From assembly GCA_963799245.1 (NCBI GenBank), contig CAWCWN010000003.1, positions 248,001 through 312,000 of the forward strand: a DNA stretch of 64,000 bases, in the 5' to 3' direction. The number at the start of each line of letters is the position of its first letter. Positions within the stretch are counted from its first letter, which is position 1. Below are positions 9,127 through 18,346 of this stretch, in pieces. The notes beneath the pieces are model-generated. The model did not search any database. It saw only the letters and a program-made list of their open reading frames with translations, and was not told the DNA's origin. The position numbers and the translations under genes were made by a program. Source of the stretch: CAWCWN01 sp963799245 (lineage in GTDB: Bacteria > Chloroflexota > Ktedonobacteria > Ktedonobacterales > Ktedonobacteraceae).

Positions 9127-12100
9127 CTAAATCCCAGAGCCCACTGCGATGACAATGCCTATATCTCCCGCGCTGACGATGCCCTGCTCATGCAGGCTTT
9201 GTAAGGCATAGGGGAAGGACGAGGTAAAGAGATCATGGCTTGCGCCTACATCGACCAGTCTGTCCCTTGGGATCTCCATCATCTTGCTCAACCCTGCTAT
9301 GAAGTTCGACGAAATCTGTGGCGGCAGGAAAACCTTCACCTGCGCAATATCCATCTGCTCAATCTGCAACAGCTCGTGCAGCGCAGTAGAGATACAGCGC
9401 TGATAAAGCGTCTCCAGCTGTGCGTCTTTAGCGATGTGCAGACAGGTTTTTCCCTCGTACAACTGGGTATGTGAGGTGGATGCATCCAGGTATCCGGTAA
9501 AGGCCTTGAAAACGAAATTGCCGAAGCCCGTCCCCCCGGCGGGACCTTCGTCTAAGATCACCGCCGAGCCAGTCTCTTCTATGCCCAGCAGCTCTGCCGG
9601 TAGGATTTCGCGATTGTTCTCGACCTCAGAGGCGACAATCATGGCGGTTCGCGCCTTTTGCGCCTTGAACATAGCGGCGGCAGTGTAACAGGCGTTGAGG
9701 AAACCGAGCGAGCCGTTAAAGATATCGAAAGAAAACATTTTCTTGTCCTGCTGCGACTCTATGCTGGCATTGATGTCAAGCGTGCCAGCGACCACAGCGG
9801 CAATGGCCGGCTCGCAGATGAAGTCGTCGCGGTACACGCCTGCATAGATAAGCAGATCGATATCGTTGCGCTGATAGGCAGAATTCTCCAGGCACGCTTC
9901 AACGGCGGCCCGCACCATCTCCAGGGTTGAACGCCCGCCTTCCACCCGCAGCGGCGCCGTCCCTAAGCCTGCTACGCGAACTCGCCCGTGTGCCGGCAGT
10001 GTAGGCACAAATTTTTCCCGTTCAGGCTCAACTTTGGCGGGTGCCCAATCGCCGGAGGATGCGCGGCGCAGGCGGTCTGGCAGGTCATCGAGGGTATAAA
10101 TCGCCGTGCCGATATTGACTCCAGAGCCCGTAACGCCAAAGACTACATTGCTGTGCGACTTGATGCGGTTGGAGAGTATGTGATCCATCAGAGCCACAAA
10201 GTGGGTGGTGGTAGCGGTATTGCCGCGCTCAGCAATATTGTTTATGAGATTTCCCTCGTGGCAGACCTCCTTGCCAAAGTAGCTGTTGATCTCGCGCCCG
10301 GCATCGTAGATCGTCATTTTGGACGTTTGATGCATAATGACGTGCTGGAATGCTTCGTGGGGCCAGCCGGCCCGCTCCATTACATCGGCGGCATGCGCGA
10401 CCGCCTGCTTGATGTTGACCGCGGAGACCTTAACCGAGTCCGTGTACATGATGGCGCCGCCGTGTTCCCTATCGCTGGCCTTGGCGATGCAGAGGTCGTA
10501 GTAGCGTCCGAGCGTGTACATCTCAAACTCGTGAAAACCAATATCTGTAGCAGAGGTCGCATCCAGGATCACTGCTGCGCCGGCGTCGCCGACGGTAAGG
10601 CAAGCCATGCGCGAGTCCAGGTACCCTGCTATCTCTTTTTGCGCCGTCGCCGTCAGGTGCGTAATATATTCTCCGCTGACCACCAGTCCACGCCGGATCA
10701 GGCCCGCTTTAAGAAAAGCGTCCACGATATACATAGCGGAGAACATACCCGTACATGCATTTGAGAGGTCAAAGGTGAGTGCGTTGCGAAAGCCGAAGTG
10801 GTGCCTCAGCTGGATAGCCGTACCCGGCTCAAAGGTGATATGAAAGTTGGGGCCGTTGTAGCGCGAGATACTGCTGCAGATGACCAGGTCTATGTCCTCT
10901 GGATTGTACTTTGAGTTGCTGAGGCAGTGAGCAACGGCTTTTTTCGCCAGGTCGAAGGCGAATTCGCTTTCACCCGCCATGCGCCTGGTTTTAATACCCG
11001 TCAGTTGCTCCAGCGGAAAGCGGATCGGCGTGTCACAATGCGCCAGGACCTCCCTTGTTGTGACAACTCTAGGAGGCAGGTAGATGCCAAGGCTCTCGAT
11101 GAGCATATTGCCTGACCTGGGCTGGACAGGCTCGCGGGGAGCGGGAGAGGGCATTTGTGCCGGCGCGGCCTGGGGCCTACCTGCCTGGGCGCGCTGCGCA
11201 GTCCCCGCTGCGACAACGGGCAGCAGCTCCGCGATAGTCTGATATTCAAAGAGCAGCTCGAGGGTGAGCGGAATGCCTATCTCATGCGCTTTGGTGACCA
11301 CCTGCAGGCTCTGAATCGAGGCTCCTCCCAGGTCGAAGAAGTTATCATGAATGCCGATGCCCTCGATAGCGAGCACCTCCATCCATATCTGAACCAGCTG
11401 CTCTTCCAGCAATGTACGCGGCGCGACAAAATCAGCTGCCAGCTCGGGGCGAGCCGTATCCGGCGTCGGCAGAGCAGTTCGATCCACCTTCCCATTAGGA
11501 CTGAGAGGCATAGCTTGCAGGGAGACAAAGCTGGCCGGCAGCATATCCTGGGGCAGGGTTTCCTTCAAATAGGAGCGCAGTTCTTCGACGCTGAGCCGCC
11601 GGTCGAGCACAAGATAGGCCACCAGGCGCTTATCGCCAGGCCTGTCCTCACGGGCCATTACGACAACGTCCTGCACCTGTGGATGACGGCCGAGAACCGC
11701 TTCGATCTCGCCGAGTTCGATACGCACGCCGCGAATCTTTACCTGGTGGTCGATGCGCCCAAGAAACTCTATCGAGCCATCAGGACGGTAACGGGCGAGA
11801 TCTCCTGTCTTAAATAACCTTGCCTGGTCGTCGTCGCTAAAAGGATCGCGCATAAACTTCTCGGCGGTCAGGGCAGGGCGGTTAAAGTAACCCCTGGCCA
11901 GACCGACGCCGCCGATATATAGCTCGCCGACCAGGCCATGCGGCAGCGGTTGCAGCGAGCGATTGAGGATATATATCTGTGTATTTGCGATGGGATAGCC
12001 AATCGGCACAACCGTGTCAGAGCTATCGCGCCGACATGTCCAGCTTGTGACGTCGATGGCCGCCTCCGTCGGACCATAGAGGTTATAAAGGTCCGCATTG

Positions 12101-14445
12101 AGACGAGCGAAGAAGCGCTTTTGTAATTCAAACGAGAGCGCCTCACCACTGCAAAAAACCCGCTTCAGGCTGCTGCAGCCTTCTACCCCTGGCTGTTCCA
12201 GAAATGCCTGCAGCATCGAGGGGACAAAATGCATGGTCGTAATCTGCTGCTCCCCGATGAGCTCAATGAGGTAATGCGGATCTTGATGCCCTCTGGGACG
12301 CGCTATCACAAGGCGCGCACCTTGAAGCAGGGGCCAGAAAAACTCCCATGCCGAGACATCAAAACTAAAGGGGGTTTTCTGCATGACACGATCCGCCGGC
12401 GTTAACTGGTAGGCCTGCTGCATCCAGTGCAGGCGGTTATTTACCGCCCGGTGGATGTTCATTACTCCTTTCGGCCGGCCGGTTGAGCCGGAGGTATAGA
12501 TCATATACACCAGGTTGTCTGGCCCCACCGGGCTGAGCGGGTTCTCCTGCGAGTAGCGGGCAAGCAGGTTTTCATCGGCATCCAGGCTGAGAACATGAAG
12601 GTCGACCTGTGGCAGCCGCTCGCGCAGCCTCGCCTGCGTGAGCAGGACGGAGAGACCCGCGTCCTGGATCATATAAGCGATTCGCTCGCGCGGGTATGTG
12701 GGCTCCAGTGGAACGTAGGCGCCACCCGCCTTGAGAATTGCGAGCAGTGCGACCACCATCTCTAGCGAACGCTCCAGTATGACGCCAACAAGGGTGTCCG
12801 GCCCAACCCCGGCCGCCTGCAGCGCATGGGCTACACGATTAGCGCGCGCGTTGAGTTCCCGGTACGTTAGCTGCTGATTCTCACAGACGAGCGCCACCTC
12901 CTGTGGTGTTCGCAGTACCTGCTCCTCGAATAATTGATGCAGGCATGCGTCTTCTTTAAAGGCGCAGTTCGTGGCGTTCCACTCAATCACCATTTGGCGG
13001 CGTTCTGCCTCGGTCAGCAGAGGAAGGTCAAGCACACGCTGCTGCGGATTGGCGACCACTGCCTGCAGCAGCGTGTGCAGGTGCTGTTCCATGCGCGCAA
13101 TGGTCGCAGCGTCAAACAGGTCTACATTGTAGCGGAAATCTGCAGTAAGCGCGCTGCCGATCTCAAATATCGTCAGGGTCAAATCAAAGGGGGCTCCCTG
13201 TTGCCCGATAATAAATGGTTCGAATTGGGGTATGGGCCGTTTTAGTTCTGGCGCTTCCTCCCCAGGACCAGCGTGCACATTTCCTTGCGCTGGCTTGTCC
13301 CAGATGAATAATGTCTGGATAAGCGGTGAGTAACTGGGGTTACGCCTGGGTTGGAGTCGCTCCACGAGCAGAGGAAATGGATAGTCCTGGTGTTCAATCG
13401 CCTCGATGACAGTCTGGCGTACCTGTCGCAACAGATCCTTGAAAGTCGGATTGGCGGCGAAATTTGTGCGCAAAACGACCGGATTGGCAAAATAGCCGAT
13501 GGTTTTTTCATCGTTCGCCCGGTTCCTCCCCAGCATGGGGGTGCCGATGAGCAGGTCCTCCTGATCAGAATAGCGAAACAACAGCAACTCAAAGACCGCC
13601 AGCGCCAGCGTATACAGTGTGACGTTCTCGGCCTGGGCCAGTCGTCTGAGCTGGCCGACCAGCTGATCACTTAGCTTGAAGCTGTGGGATGCTCCATTAT
13701 AGGTCTGCAGGGAAGGCCTGGCTTTTGAGATCGGCAGGTTCAATAGTGGTAACTCGCCCGCCAGTCTCTCCTGCCAGTAGCGCCAGTGCTGTTCTCCCTC
13801 CGGGCCAGCCAGCATATTCGCCTGCCAGTTTATGAAGTCGGTGAACTGCGGGGCGGCGGCCGGCAACAGCGCCTGTTGTCCGGCGCTGTTCGCCAGGTAA
13901 AGCTCATGCAGCTCATCGATCAGTGTGTTTAACGACCAGAGATCCGCGATGATATGATGGATGGTCAGGCAGAGGACGGAGCTCTGTAATGAGCGAGTGT
14001 ATAATTTTATGCGCAGGAGCGGCCCATGCTCCAGGTCAAAAGGAGAATTTCCCTCCCTGTCGAGCTGCTGGCGAAGATATTCCGGGCTCCAGGCGCAGGC
14101 ATCTATCACCTCGACCGCCAAGGTCAGATCCCTGTGAAAGCGCTGGAGAGGCTCTTTGCCATCCATAGCATAGGTTGCAGTCAGAATGGGATAGCGCTGA
14201 ATAAGTGCTTGCAGCGCGCGTTGGAGCGCTGGAACATCTAGCGTGAAATGCAGGTGTGCGGCATACAGCAGGTTGTATGCCGCGCTCTGCGGTGCCAGCT
14301 GGTACAGGAACCACAGGGCCCGCTGCCCATGAGAAAGAGGGAACACCTCCTCAGAGGCGCCTATCTTCACGCGTAAAAGTCGCGCAAGGAGTTCGCGCTT
14401 CTCCTGGGCGGAAAGGTCACTCAGTCTTTTTGGGGCATCTTTCAC
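9127..14445 (-). CDS. NRPS module (C-A-T, serine code) fused to an active and a degenerate KASIII domain
   Basis: 1772 residues, last gene of the assembly-line operon. Condensation domain ~35-480 with HHIIADLW (His163/His164/Asp168). Adenylation domain ~503-995 with TSGSTGRPKG; its pocket residues read D696 V697 W700 H739 F764 S766 L789 I797 D798 K986, matching published serine codes such as EntF (DVWHFSLVDK) at nine of ten positions. Carrier domain Ser1043 in FFDLGGASIQ. KASIII-like domain 1 ~1113-1465 has Cys1231 (SNACTG), His1372 (HQTS) and Asn1409 (GNTATT). KASIII-like domain 2 ~1487-1772 has Ser1579, Pro1709 and Asp1738 at the aligned positions, so it should be inactive for condensation. 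There is no thioesterase or reductase domain; release by the KASIII pair is inferred. The start is GTG 14445, overlapping the upstream stop as GTGA, so translation is probably coupled. Confidence 0.92.
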   Translation of the reverse strand: MKDAPKRLSDLSAQEKRELLARLLRVKIGASEEVFPLSHGQRALWFLYQLAPQSAAYNLLYAAHLHFTLDVPALQRALQALIQRYPILTATYAMDGKEPLQRFHRDLTLAVEVIDACAWSPEYLRQQLDREGNSPFDLEHGPLLRIKLYTRSLQSSVLCLTIHHIIADLWSLNTLIDELHELYLANSAGQQALLPAAAPQFTDFINWQANMLAGPEGEQHWRYWQERLAGELPLLNLPISKARPSLQTYNGASHSFKLSDQLVGQLRRLAQAENVTLYTLALAVFELLLFRYSDQEDLLIGTPMLGRNRANDEKTIGYFANPVVLRTNFAANPTFKDLLRQVRQTVIEAIEHQDYPFPLLVERLQPRRNPSYSPLIQTLFIWDKPAQGNVHAGPGEEAPELKRPIPQFEPFIIGQQGAPFDLTLTIFEIGSALTADFRYNVDLFDAATIARMEQHLHTLLQAVVANPQQRVLDLPLLTEAERRQMVIEWNATNCAFKEDACLHQLFEEQVLRTPQEVALVCENQQLTYRELNARANRVAHALQAAGVGPDTLVGVILERSLEMVVALLAILKAGGAYVPLEPTYPRERIAYMIQDAGLSVLLTQARLRERLPQVDLHVLSLDADENLLARYSQENPLSPVGPDNLVYMIYTSGSTGRPKGVMNIHRAVNNRLHWMQQAYQLTPADRVMQKTPFSFDVSAWEFFWPLLQGARLVIARPRGHQDPHYLIELIGEQQITTMHFVPSMLQAFLEQPGVEGCSSLKRVFCSGEALSFELQKRFFARLNADLYNLYGPTEAAIDVTSWTCRRDSSDTVVPIGYPIANTQIYILNRSLQPLPHGLVGELYIGGVGLARGYFNRPALTAEKFMRDPFSDDDQARLFKTGDLARYRPDGSIEFLGRIDHQVKIRGVRIELGEIEAVLGRHPQVQDVVVMAREDRPGDKRLVAYLVLDRRLSVEELRSYLKETLPQDMLPASFVSLQAMPLSPNGKVDRTALPTPDTARPELAADFVAPRTLLEEQLVQIWMEVLAIEGIGIHDNFFDLGGASIQSLQVVTKAHEIGIPLTLELLFEYQTIAELLPVVAAGTAQRAQAGRPQAAPAQMPSPAPREPVQPRSGNMLIESLGIYLPPRVVTTREVLAHCDTPIRFPLEQLTGIKTRRMAGESEFAFDLAKKAVAHCLSNSKYNPEDIDLVICSSISRYNGPNFHITFEPGTAIQLRHHFGFRNALTFDLSNACTGMFSAMYIVDAFLKAGLIRRGLVVSGEYITHLTATAQKEIAGYLDSRMACLTVGDAGAAVILDATSATDIGFHEFEMYTLGRYYDLCIAKASDREHGGAIMYTDSVKVSAVNIKQAVAHAADVMERAGWPHEAFQHVIMHQTSKMTIYDAGREINSYFGKEVCHEGNLINNIAERGNTATTTHFVALMDHILSNRIKSHSNVVFGVTGSGVNIGTAIYTLDDLPDRLRRASSGDWAPAKVEPEREKFVPTLPAHGRVRVAGLGTAPLRVEGGRSTLEMVRAAVEACLENSAYQRNDIDLLIYAGVYRDDFICEPAIAAVVAGTLDINASIESQQDKKMFSFDIFNGSLGFLNACYTAAAMFKAQKARTAMIVASEVENNREILPAELLGIEETGSAVILDEGPAGGTGFGNFVFKAFTGYLDASTSHTQLYEGKTCLHIAKDAQLETLYQRCISTALHELLQIEQMDIAQVKVFLPPQISSNFIAGLSKMMEIPRDRLVDVGASHDLFTSSFPYALQSLHEQGIVSAGDIGIVIAVGSGI

Positions 14446-17400
14446 TGGTTCAATCTCTCTTCCTGTACAAAAAGCATACGGTTAAGCAGTGAATCCACTT
14501 CGCTATCCGAAAATTGCTCGATATTGGCCAGCAATTGCGAAGCCTGCCGCGCTTCCAGGCCAGAAGTTTGAGCATAACCGTTTTCCTGCTGCAAAACAGA
14601 GCCGAGCAACGCGTCAACCTCACCTTCTGAAAGCTGATCGAGTTGAGCCAGCAGTTGCTGTGGATCGAGAGTAGCCTGCGGGTTCTGCGACTGAGCCTGC
14701 CCTTGCGCAGCTTGCCCGGGAAGCGCCGGGGCGCTCTGAGATAATTGAATGAGGAGTTCGCCAGCAAATTGTTGAATGCTGGGCCCCTGCAGGAAGGTCA
14801 CGATTGGGATATGTACATGGAGCTCGAGCTCGATGCGATTCTTTAACTCGATAGCCATAAGCGAGTCAAGCCCCAGCATGGTGAGCGAGCTCTTGCTGTC
14901 TATCCCCGCTGCGGGGAGACGAAGAACGGCAGCGACCTTCTCGCTGAGATACGCTACAAGCAGCCGCTGGCGTTCATCGTGGTCTGCCATAAATAGGTCC
15001 TGTAACAGAGGGCTCTGGGCAGCCTGCTGGATATCCTCCGCCTGGCCCGCGTCGACGACTTCTGCCGCCAGGTGGCTAAAGAGCGGAAGCTTCGCCAGCT
15101 GCGGAAAAAATTGCTGCAACTGCTGCCAGTCAAGCTTCAGCACGCCGACCTGAGCGACCTGCTGGGGTATGAGTAGCTCCAGCGCGGCCAGGACCTGGCG
15201 GGGCGTTATGCGCTGAATGCCGTGTGACTCCCAGTATTCGTGAACGCGCAATCCCTCCGCAGTCGCGCCAAAGCCCGTCTCGGATACTGCGCCCCAATCA
15301 ACACTGAGAGCAGGTTGCCCTGCTGCACGCAAGTGATGGGCAAGGGCGTCCAGAAATGCTCCCGCCGCCGCGTAATTTCCCTGCGCGGCCGAGCCAAAAA
15401 GCGACGCGCCTGAGGAGAACAGGACGAAGAAGTCCAGCTGGATATCCTGAAAGAGCCTGTGCAGGTGCCAGCTCCCCAGGACCTTGGGACGGAAAACGTT
15501 CCACATTGCCTCTTGATCCAGGTGAATTAAAGGGCGCACGAGCGAGTCGCCCCGCTGGTCCTGCCAGACAGAGGCCGCGTGTACAACGCCGCAGATAGGT
15601 GGATGATCCTGGCCGCGATAATCTTGCAGGAACGCAGTTAATTGCTGCTCGTCCGCGACATCAACAGCCGCGTAATGCACGTCGACACCCTGAGCCTGCA
15701 GTTCACATATCCCTGCGACCTGGCGGCCCTGGCGCGAATTTGTACGCAGGGAGTCCCAGTCTGTGCGCGCGGGAAGTCTGGTGCGCCCAAGCAGAACGAG
15801 GTGACGCGCACCTTTGCTGGCCAGCCAGCGGGCAACCTCGAAGCCAAGACCCCACAGGCCTCCGCTAATCAGATAGCTGGCATCAGCACGTAGTGTGAGC
15901 TCCTGTCGAGGCCAGTTACTGCGGCGCACAAGACGAGCAACATAGCTCCGCCCCTGGCGGAACGCAAGCTGATTCTCTGCGTGCCGGCTGGTGAGCACGG
16001 CGAGCAGCTGCTCGGCCGTCGTTTGCGCTCCCTCAAGAGGATCGCCATCAACCAGCCCCCCCCAGAGCTCAGGATGCTCGATGGCACATGTTCTGCCTAA
16101 TCCCCACAGTGGCGACTGCGCCACCATGAGGGGCAAAGGGCCTGCTCCTGCCGGCTGCGCGCCCCGTGTAACCAGCCACAGGCGCGGCCGTGTCGTTGTC
16201 TGGCTTCTCAGCAGTGCCTGCAGCAGGTGCAGCGCGCTGCCCACTCCAAGGGCCTGCTCGGCCTCAAGCGCTGCGCCGTCGATCTGCGGCGTCGCTTGCA
16301 TGTCAAGGCTCCACAGGTGAATAACAGCGCAGTTGGCGAAATCATTGCCTGATAGCGCGTCGTCGATGGCGCGCTGGATGTGCTCCGCAGAAGCCGGGTT
16401 GACTCTATATTGAACTCCCTGCTGCAAGACCTGATAGGTATAGCCGTGCAGCAGCTTGATGCAGGTATCACCACGCGCGCTGAGGAGGTTCGCCAGGCGC
16501 TCCCCCACCCCGCCGCCGTCCATAAAGATCAACCACTTACCAGGCTGCGAGCGAGCAAGAGGCGCAGCCTGCTCCAGGGCCCACGGCTCCCAACGGATTT
16601 CATAGTACAGTTCATCAGCAGTGCCGCTGATGTGCGTCGATGGACGTAGCGCGGGTTCAGAGCGCTGCAGGCGCAAGCCGCGAGCCTCGACCAGGACCTG
16701 GCCTTTTTCATCAAGCAGTCGCACGTCCCCCTCAAATATGTCCCCATGCTGCTGCGAGTCCAATATGAGTCTGGCATGGCTCCAGACGCTTTTCCCGGGT
16801 CGCTGAATGATGCGAAAACTGCGCAGGCCGGTAGGCAGGTAGAGTACATCCTCGCCATCTGTGCTGGAAAGCACAGGCAGGGTGGCAATCAGAACCTGCA
16901 AACAGGCATCCAGCAGAGCAGGGTGAATTTGGTAATCGTCTCCGTCTTGCTGTAGCGCCTGCGGTAGATGTATCCACCCAAGTGCCTCTCCATCACCCCG
17001 CCAGAGCCGTTCTATGCCTTGAAAGCTCGCGGCGAGTTGTATGCCATAGGCCTGTAATCTCCTGTAGAACTGGGCGGTCTGTAGCTCATCTCGACAACGC
17101 TCCTGGATGTCCCGTATATCCGCCGCCGCCTGCGTATGAGCAGCCCCATCTGCCGGGTTGTCCTGCTGCGCTGCAAGGAAAGGGGACGCCGGGGGAGACG
17201 GTGCGGCGGGCGCTGGCCCACCGCGACTCAACTCTTTCAACTGGTCCAGGTACTCAAGACTGCGCAAGGCGAGTTCGGGCTCCAGGCCAAAATCCATCTG
17301 GCAGGCGAGTTCAGTGACTCCGATGGCTTTTAGGCGCGCAACCACCTCAAGACAACTCTCGGGTGTTCCGAAGAGCACGCGCTGTGTGGAGATGAGGCGA

Positions 17401-18317
17401 TTGAAGACAAAGTTCAGATAATCTCTGCTATCCTGCTCGGATAAGCTGGCCAGGTCAATTTTCTGGCCGCGGCTGTATGCGATGGCGTTAACCAGGTACG
17501 CGGCAGATTTGAGATAGTCGCAGAACATCGCTTTCGCCCGTTCAAGAACCTCCCCCTCCTTTTCCCAGACGAAGGAGTGGAGCATGACGGAGACCTGGCC
17601 GGCCTGGGGATCATGTCCATGCCTGGCCCGGGCCTCGCGATACATCTGGATGCGTTCGGCCAGCTCCTCGGGGCCATGGTTATACAAATGCGTGAGCAGA
17701 TTGGCCCCGATCTCTCCCGCGCGCGTAAAAGTTTTAGGGTTGCCGGCCGCGGTGATCCAGATCGGGAGCGTGGGCTGTACAGGGGTGGGGTAGGTCCGAA
17801 TATCTAAAAGTTTACCGTCTCCACCTTTGACCTGGACCGTTTCACCACGCCACAGCTTCTGCACGGTCTGAATGCCACGATACATCTCTTCATTGCGGTC
17901 GGCATAGTTTTCCGGGAAGAGCGCGAAATCGTTGGGATGCCAGCCTGAAGCAAAGGAGAGGCCGACTCTTCCACCCGACAGGTTATCGACCATGGCCCAT
18001 TCCTCGGCGACCCGCAGGGGGTTGTGCAGCGGCATGACGACGCTCCCCGCTCGCAGTTGGATCTGCGTCGTCTCTCGCGCCAGCGCGGCCTGAAGCACGG
18101 CTGGATTGGGGTAGAGCCATCCATCCCTGGTGAAGTGGCGCTCAGGAATCCATATGGATGAGAAGCCATGACGATCGGCAAACCTCGCGCTTTCGATCAC
18201 CAGGTGATACTTGTCCTCGTTCTCCTCCACCCTACCTCTGGCCATCTCGCTACTGGCGAAAAAGATTAAACCAAACTCCATATCCACCTGGCTATATTGG
18301 GTTGATACTGCTGCCAC
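14442..18317 (-). CDS. PKS protein: luciferase-like monooxygenase, C-terminal DH half, KR, ACP
   Basis: 1291 residues from GTG 18317, which has GGAGG five bases upstream; ATG 18281 is an alternative. Residues ~13-367 form an FMN-dependent luciferase-like monooxygenase of the type found inside natural-product megasynthases (FGLIFFASSE, IWIPERHFTRDGWLYPNPA, SFASGWHPNDFALFPENYADR). Residues ~400-557 are the second hotdog of a dehydratase, with Asp470 in HPALLDACLQ; its partner half ends the upstream protein. Ketoreductase follows (SGGLWGLGFEVARWL; FSSGAS; Tyr in QGNYAAAGAF), then ACP (GLDSLMAIEL). The tail carries two copies of an LS/FS-x-x-EVD-x-LL motif, probably a docking segment. It starts 29 bases after the upstream stop and overlaps the NRPS gene by four bases. 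Confidence 0.9.
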   Translation of the reverse strand: MAAVSTQYSQVDMEFGLIFFASSEMARGRVEENEDKYHLVIESARFADRHGFSSIWIPERHFTRDGWLYPNPAVLQAALARETTQIQLRAGSVVMPLHNPLRVAEEWAMVDNLSGGRVGLSFASGWHPNDFALFPENYADRNEEMYRGIQTVQKLWRGETVQVKGGDGKLLDIRTYPTPVQPTLPIWITAAGNPKTFTRAGEIGANLLTHLYNHGPEELAERIQMYREARARHGHDPQAGQVSVMLHSFVWEKEGEVLERAKAMFCDYLKSAAYLVNAIAYSRGQKIDLASLSEQDSRDYLNFVFNRLISTQRVLFGTPESCLEVVARLKAIGVTELACQMDFGLEPELALRSLEYLDQLKELSRGGPAPAAPSPPASPFLAAQQDNPADGAAHTQAAADIRDIQERCRDELQTAQFYRRLQAYGIQLAASFQGIERLWRGDGEALGWIHLPQALQQDGDDYQIHPALLDACLQVLIATLPVLSSTDGEDVLYLPTGLRSFRIIQRPGKSVWSHARLILDSQQHGDIFEGDVRLLDEKGQVLVEARGLRLQRSEPALRPSTHISGTADELYYEIRWEPWALEQAAPLARSQPGKWLIFMDGGGVGERLANLLSARGDTCIKLLHGYTYQVLQQGVQYRVNPASAEHIQRAIDDALSGNDFANCAVIHLWSLDMQATPQIDGAALEAEQALGVGSALHLLQALLRSQTTTRPRLWLVTRGAQPAGAGPLPLMVAQSPLWGLGRTCAIEHPELWGGLVDGDPLEGAQTTAEQLLAVLTSRHAENQLAFRQGRSYVARLVRRSNWPRQELTLRADASYLISGGLWGLGFEVARWLASKGARHLVLLGRTRLPARTDWDSLRTNSRQGRQVAGICELQAQGVDVHYAAVDVADEQQLTAFLQDYRGQDHPPICGVVHAASVWQDQRGDSLVRPLIHLDQEAMWNVFRPKVLGSWHLHRLFQDIQLDFFVLFSSGASLFGSAAQGNYAAAGAFLDALAHHLRAAGQPALSVDWGAVSETGFGATAEGLRVHEYWESHGIQRITPRQVLAALELLIPQQVAQVGVLKLDWQQLQQFFPQLAKLPLFSHLAAEVVDAGQAEDIQQAAQSPLLQDLFMADHDERQRLLVAYLSEKVAAVLRLPAAGIDSKSSLTMLGLDSLMAIELKNRIELELHVHIPIVTFLQGPSIQQFAGELLIQLSQSAPALPGQAAQGQAQSQNPQATLDPQQLLAQLDQLSEGEVDALLGSVLQQENGYAQTSGLEARQASQLLANIEQFSDSEVDSLLNRMLFVQEERLNQ

Positions 18318-18346
18318 AATGACCTCCAAAATAGAAGTGCTGCGTC

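Noticed and set aside
9988..10764. 258-codon open frame antisense to the NRPS
   Set aside because: It mirrors the KASIII-coding strand, has no recognisable protein and no ribosome-binding site; the sense strand is clearly coding.
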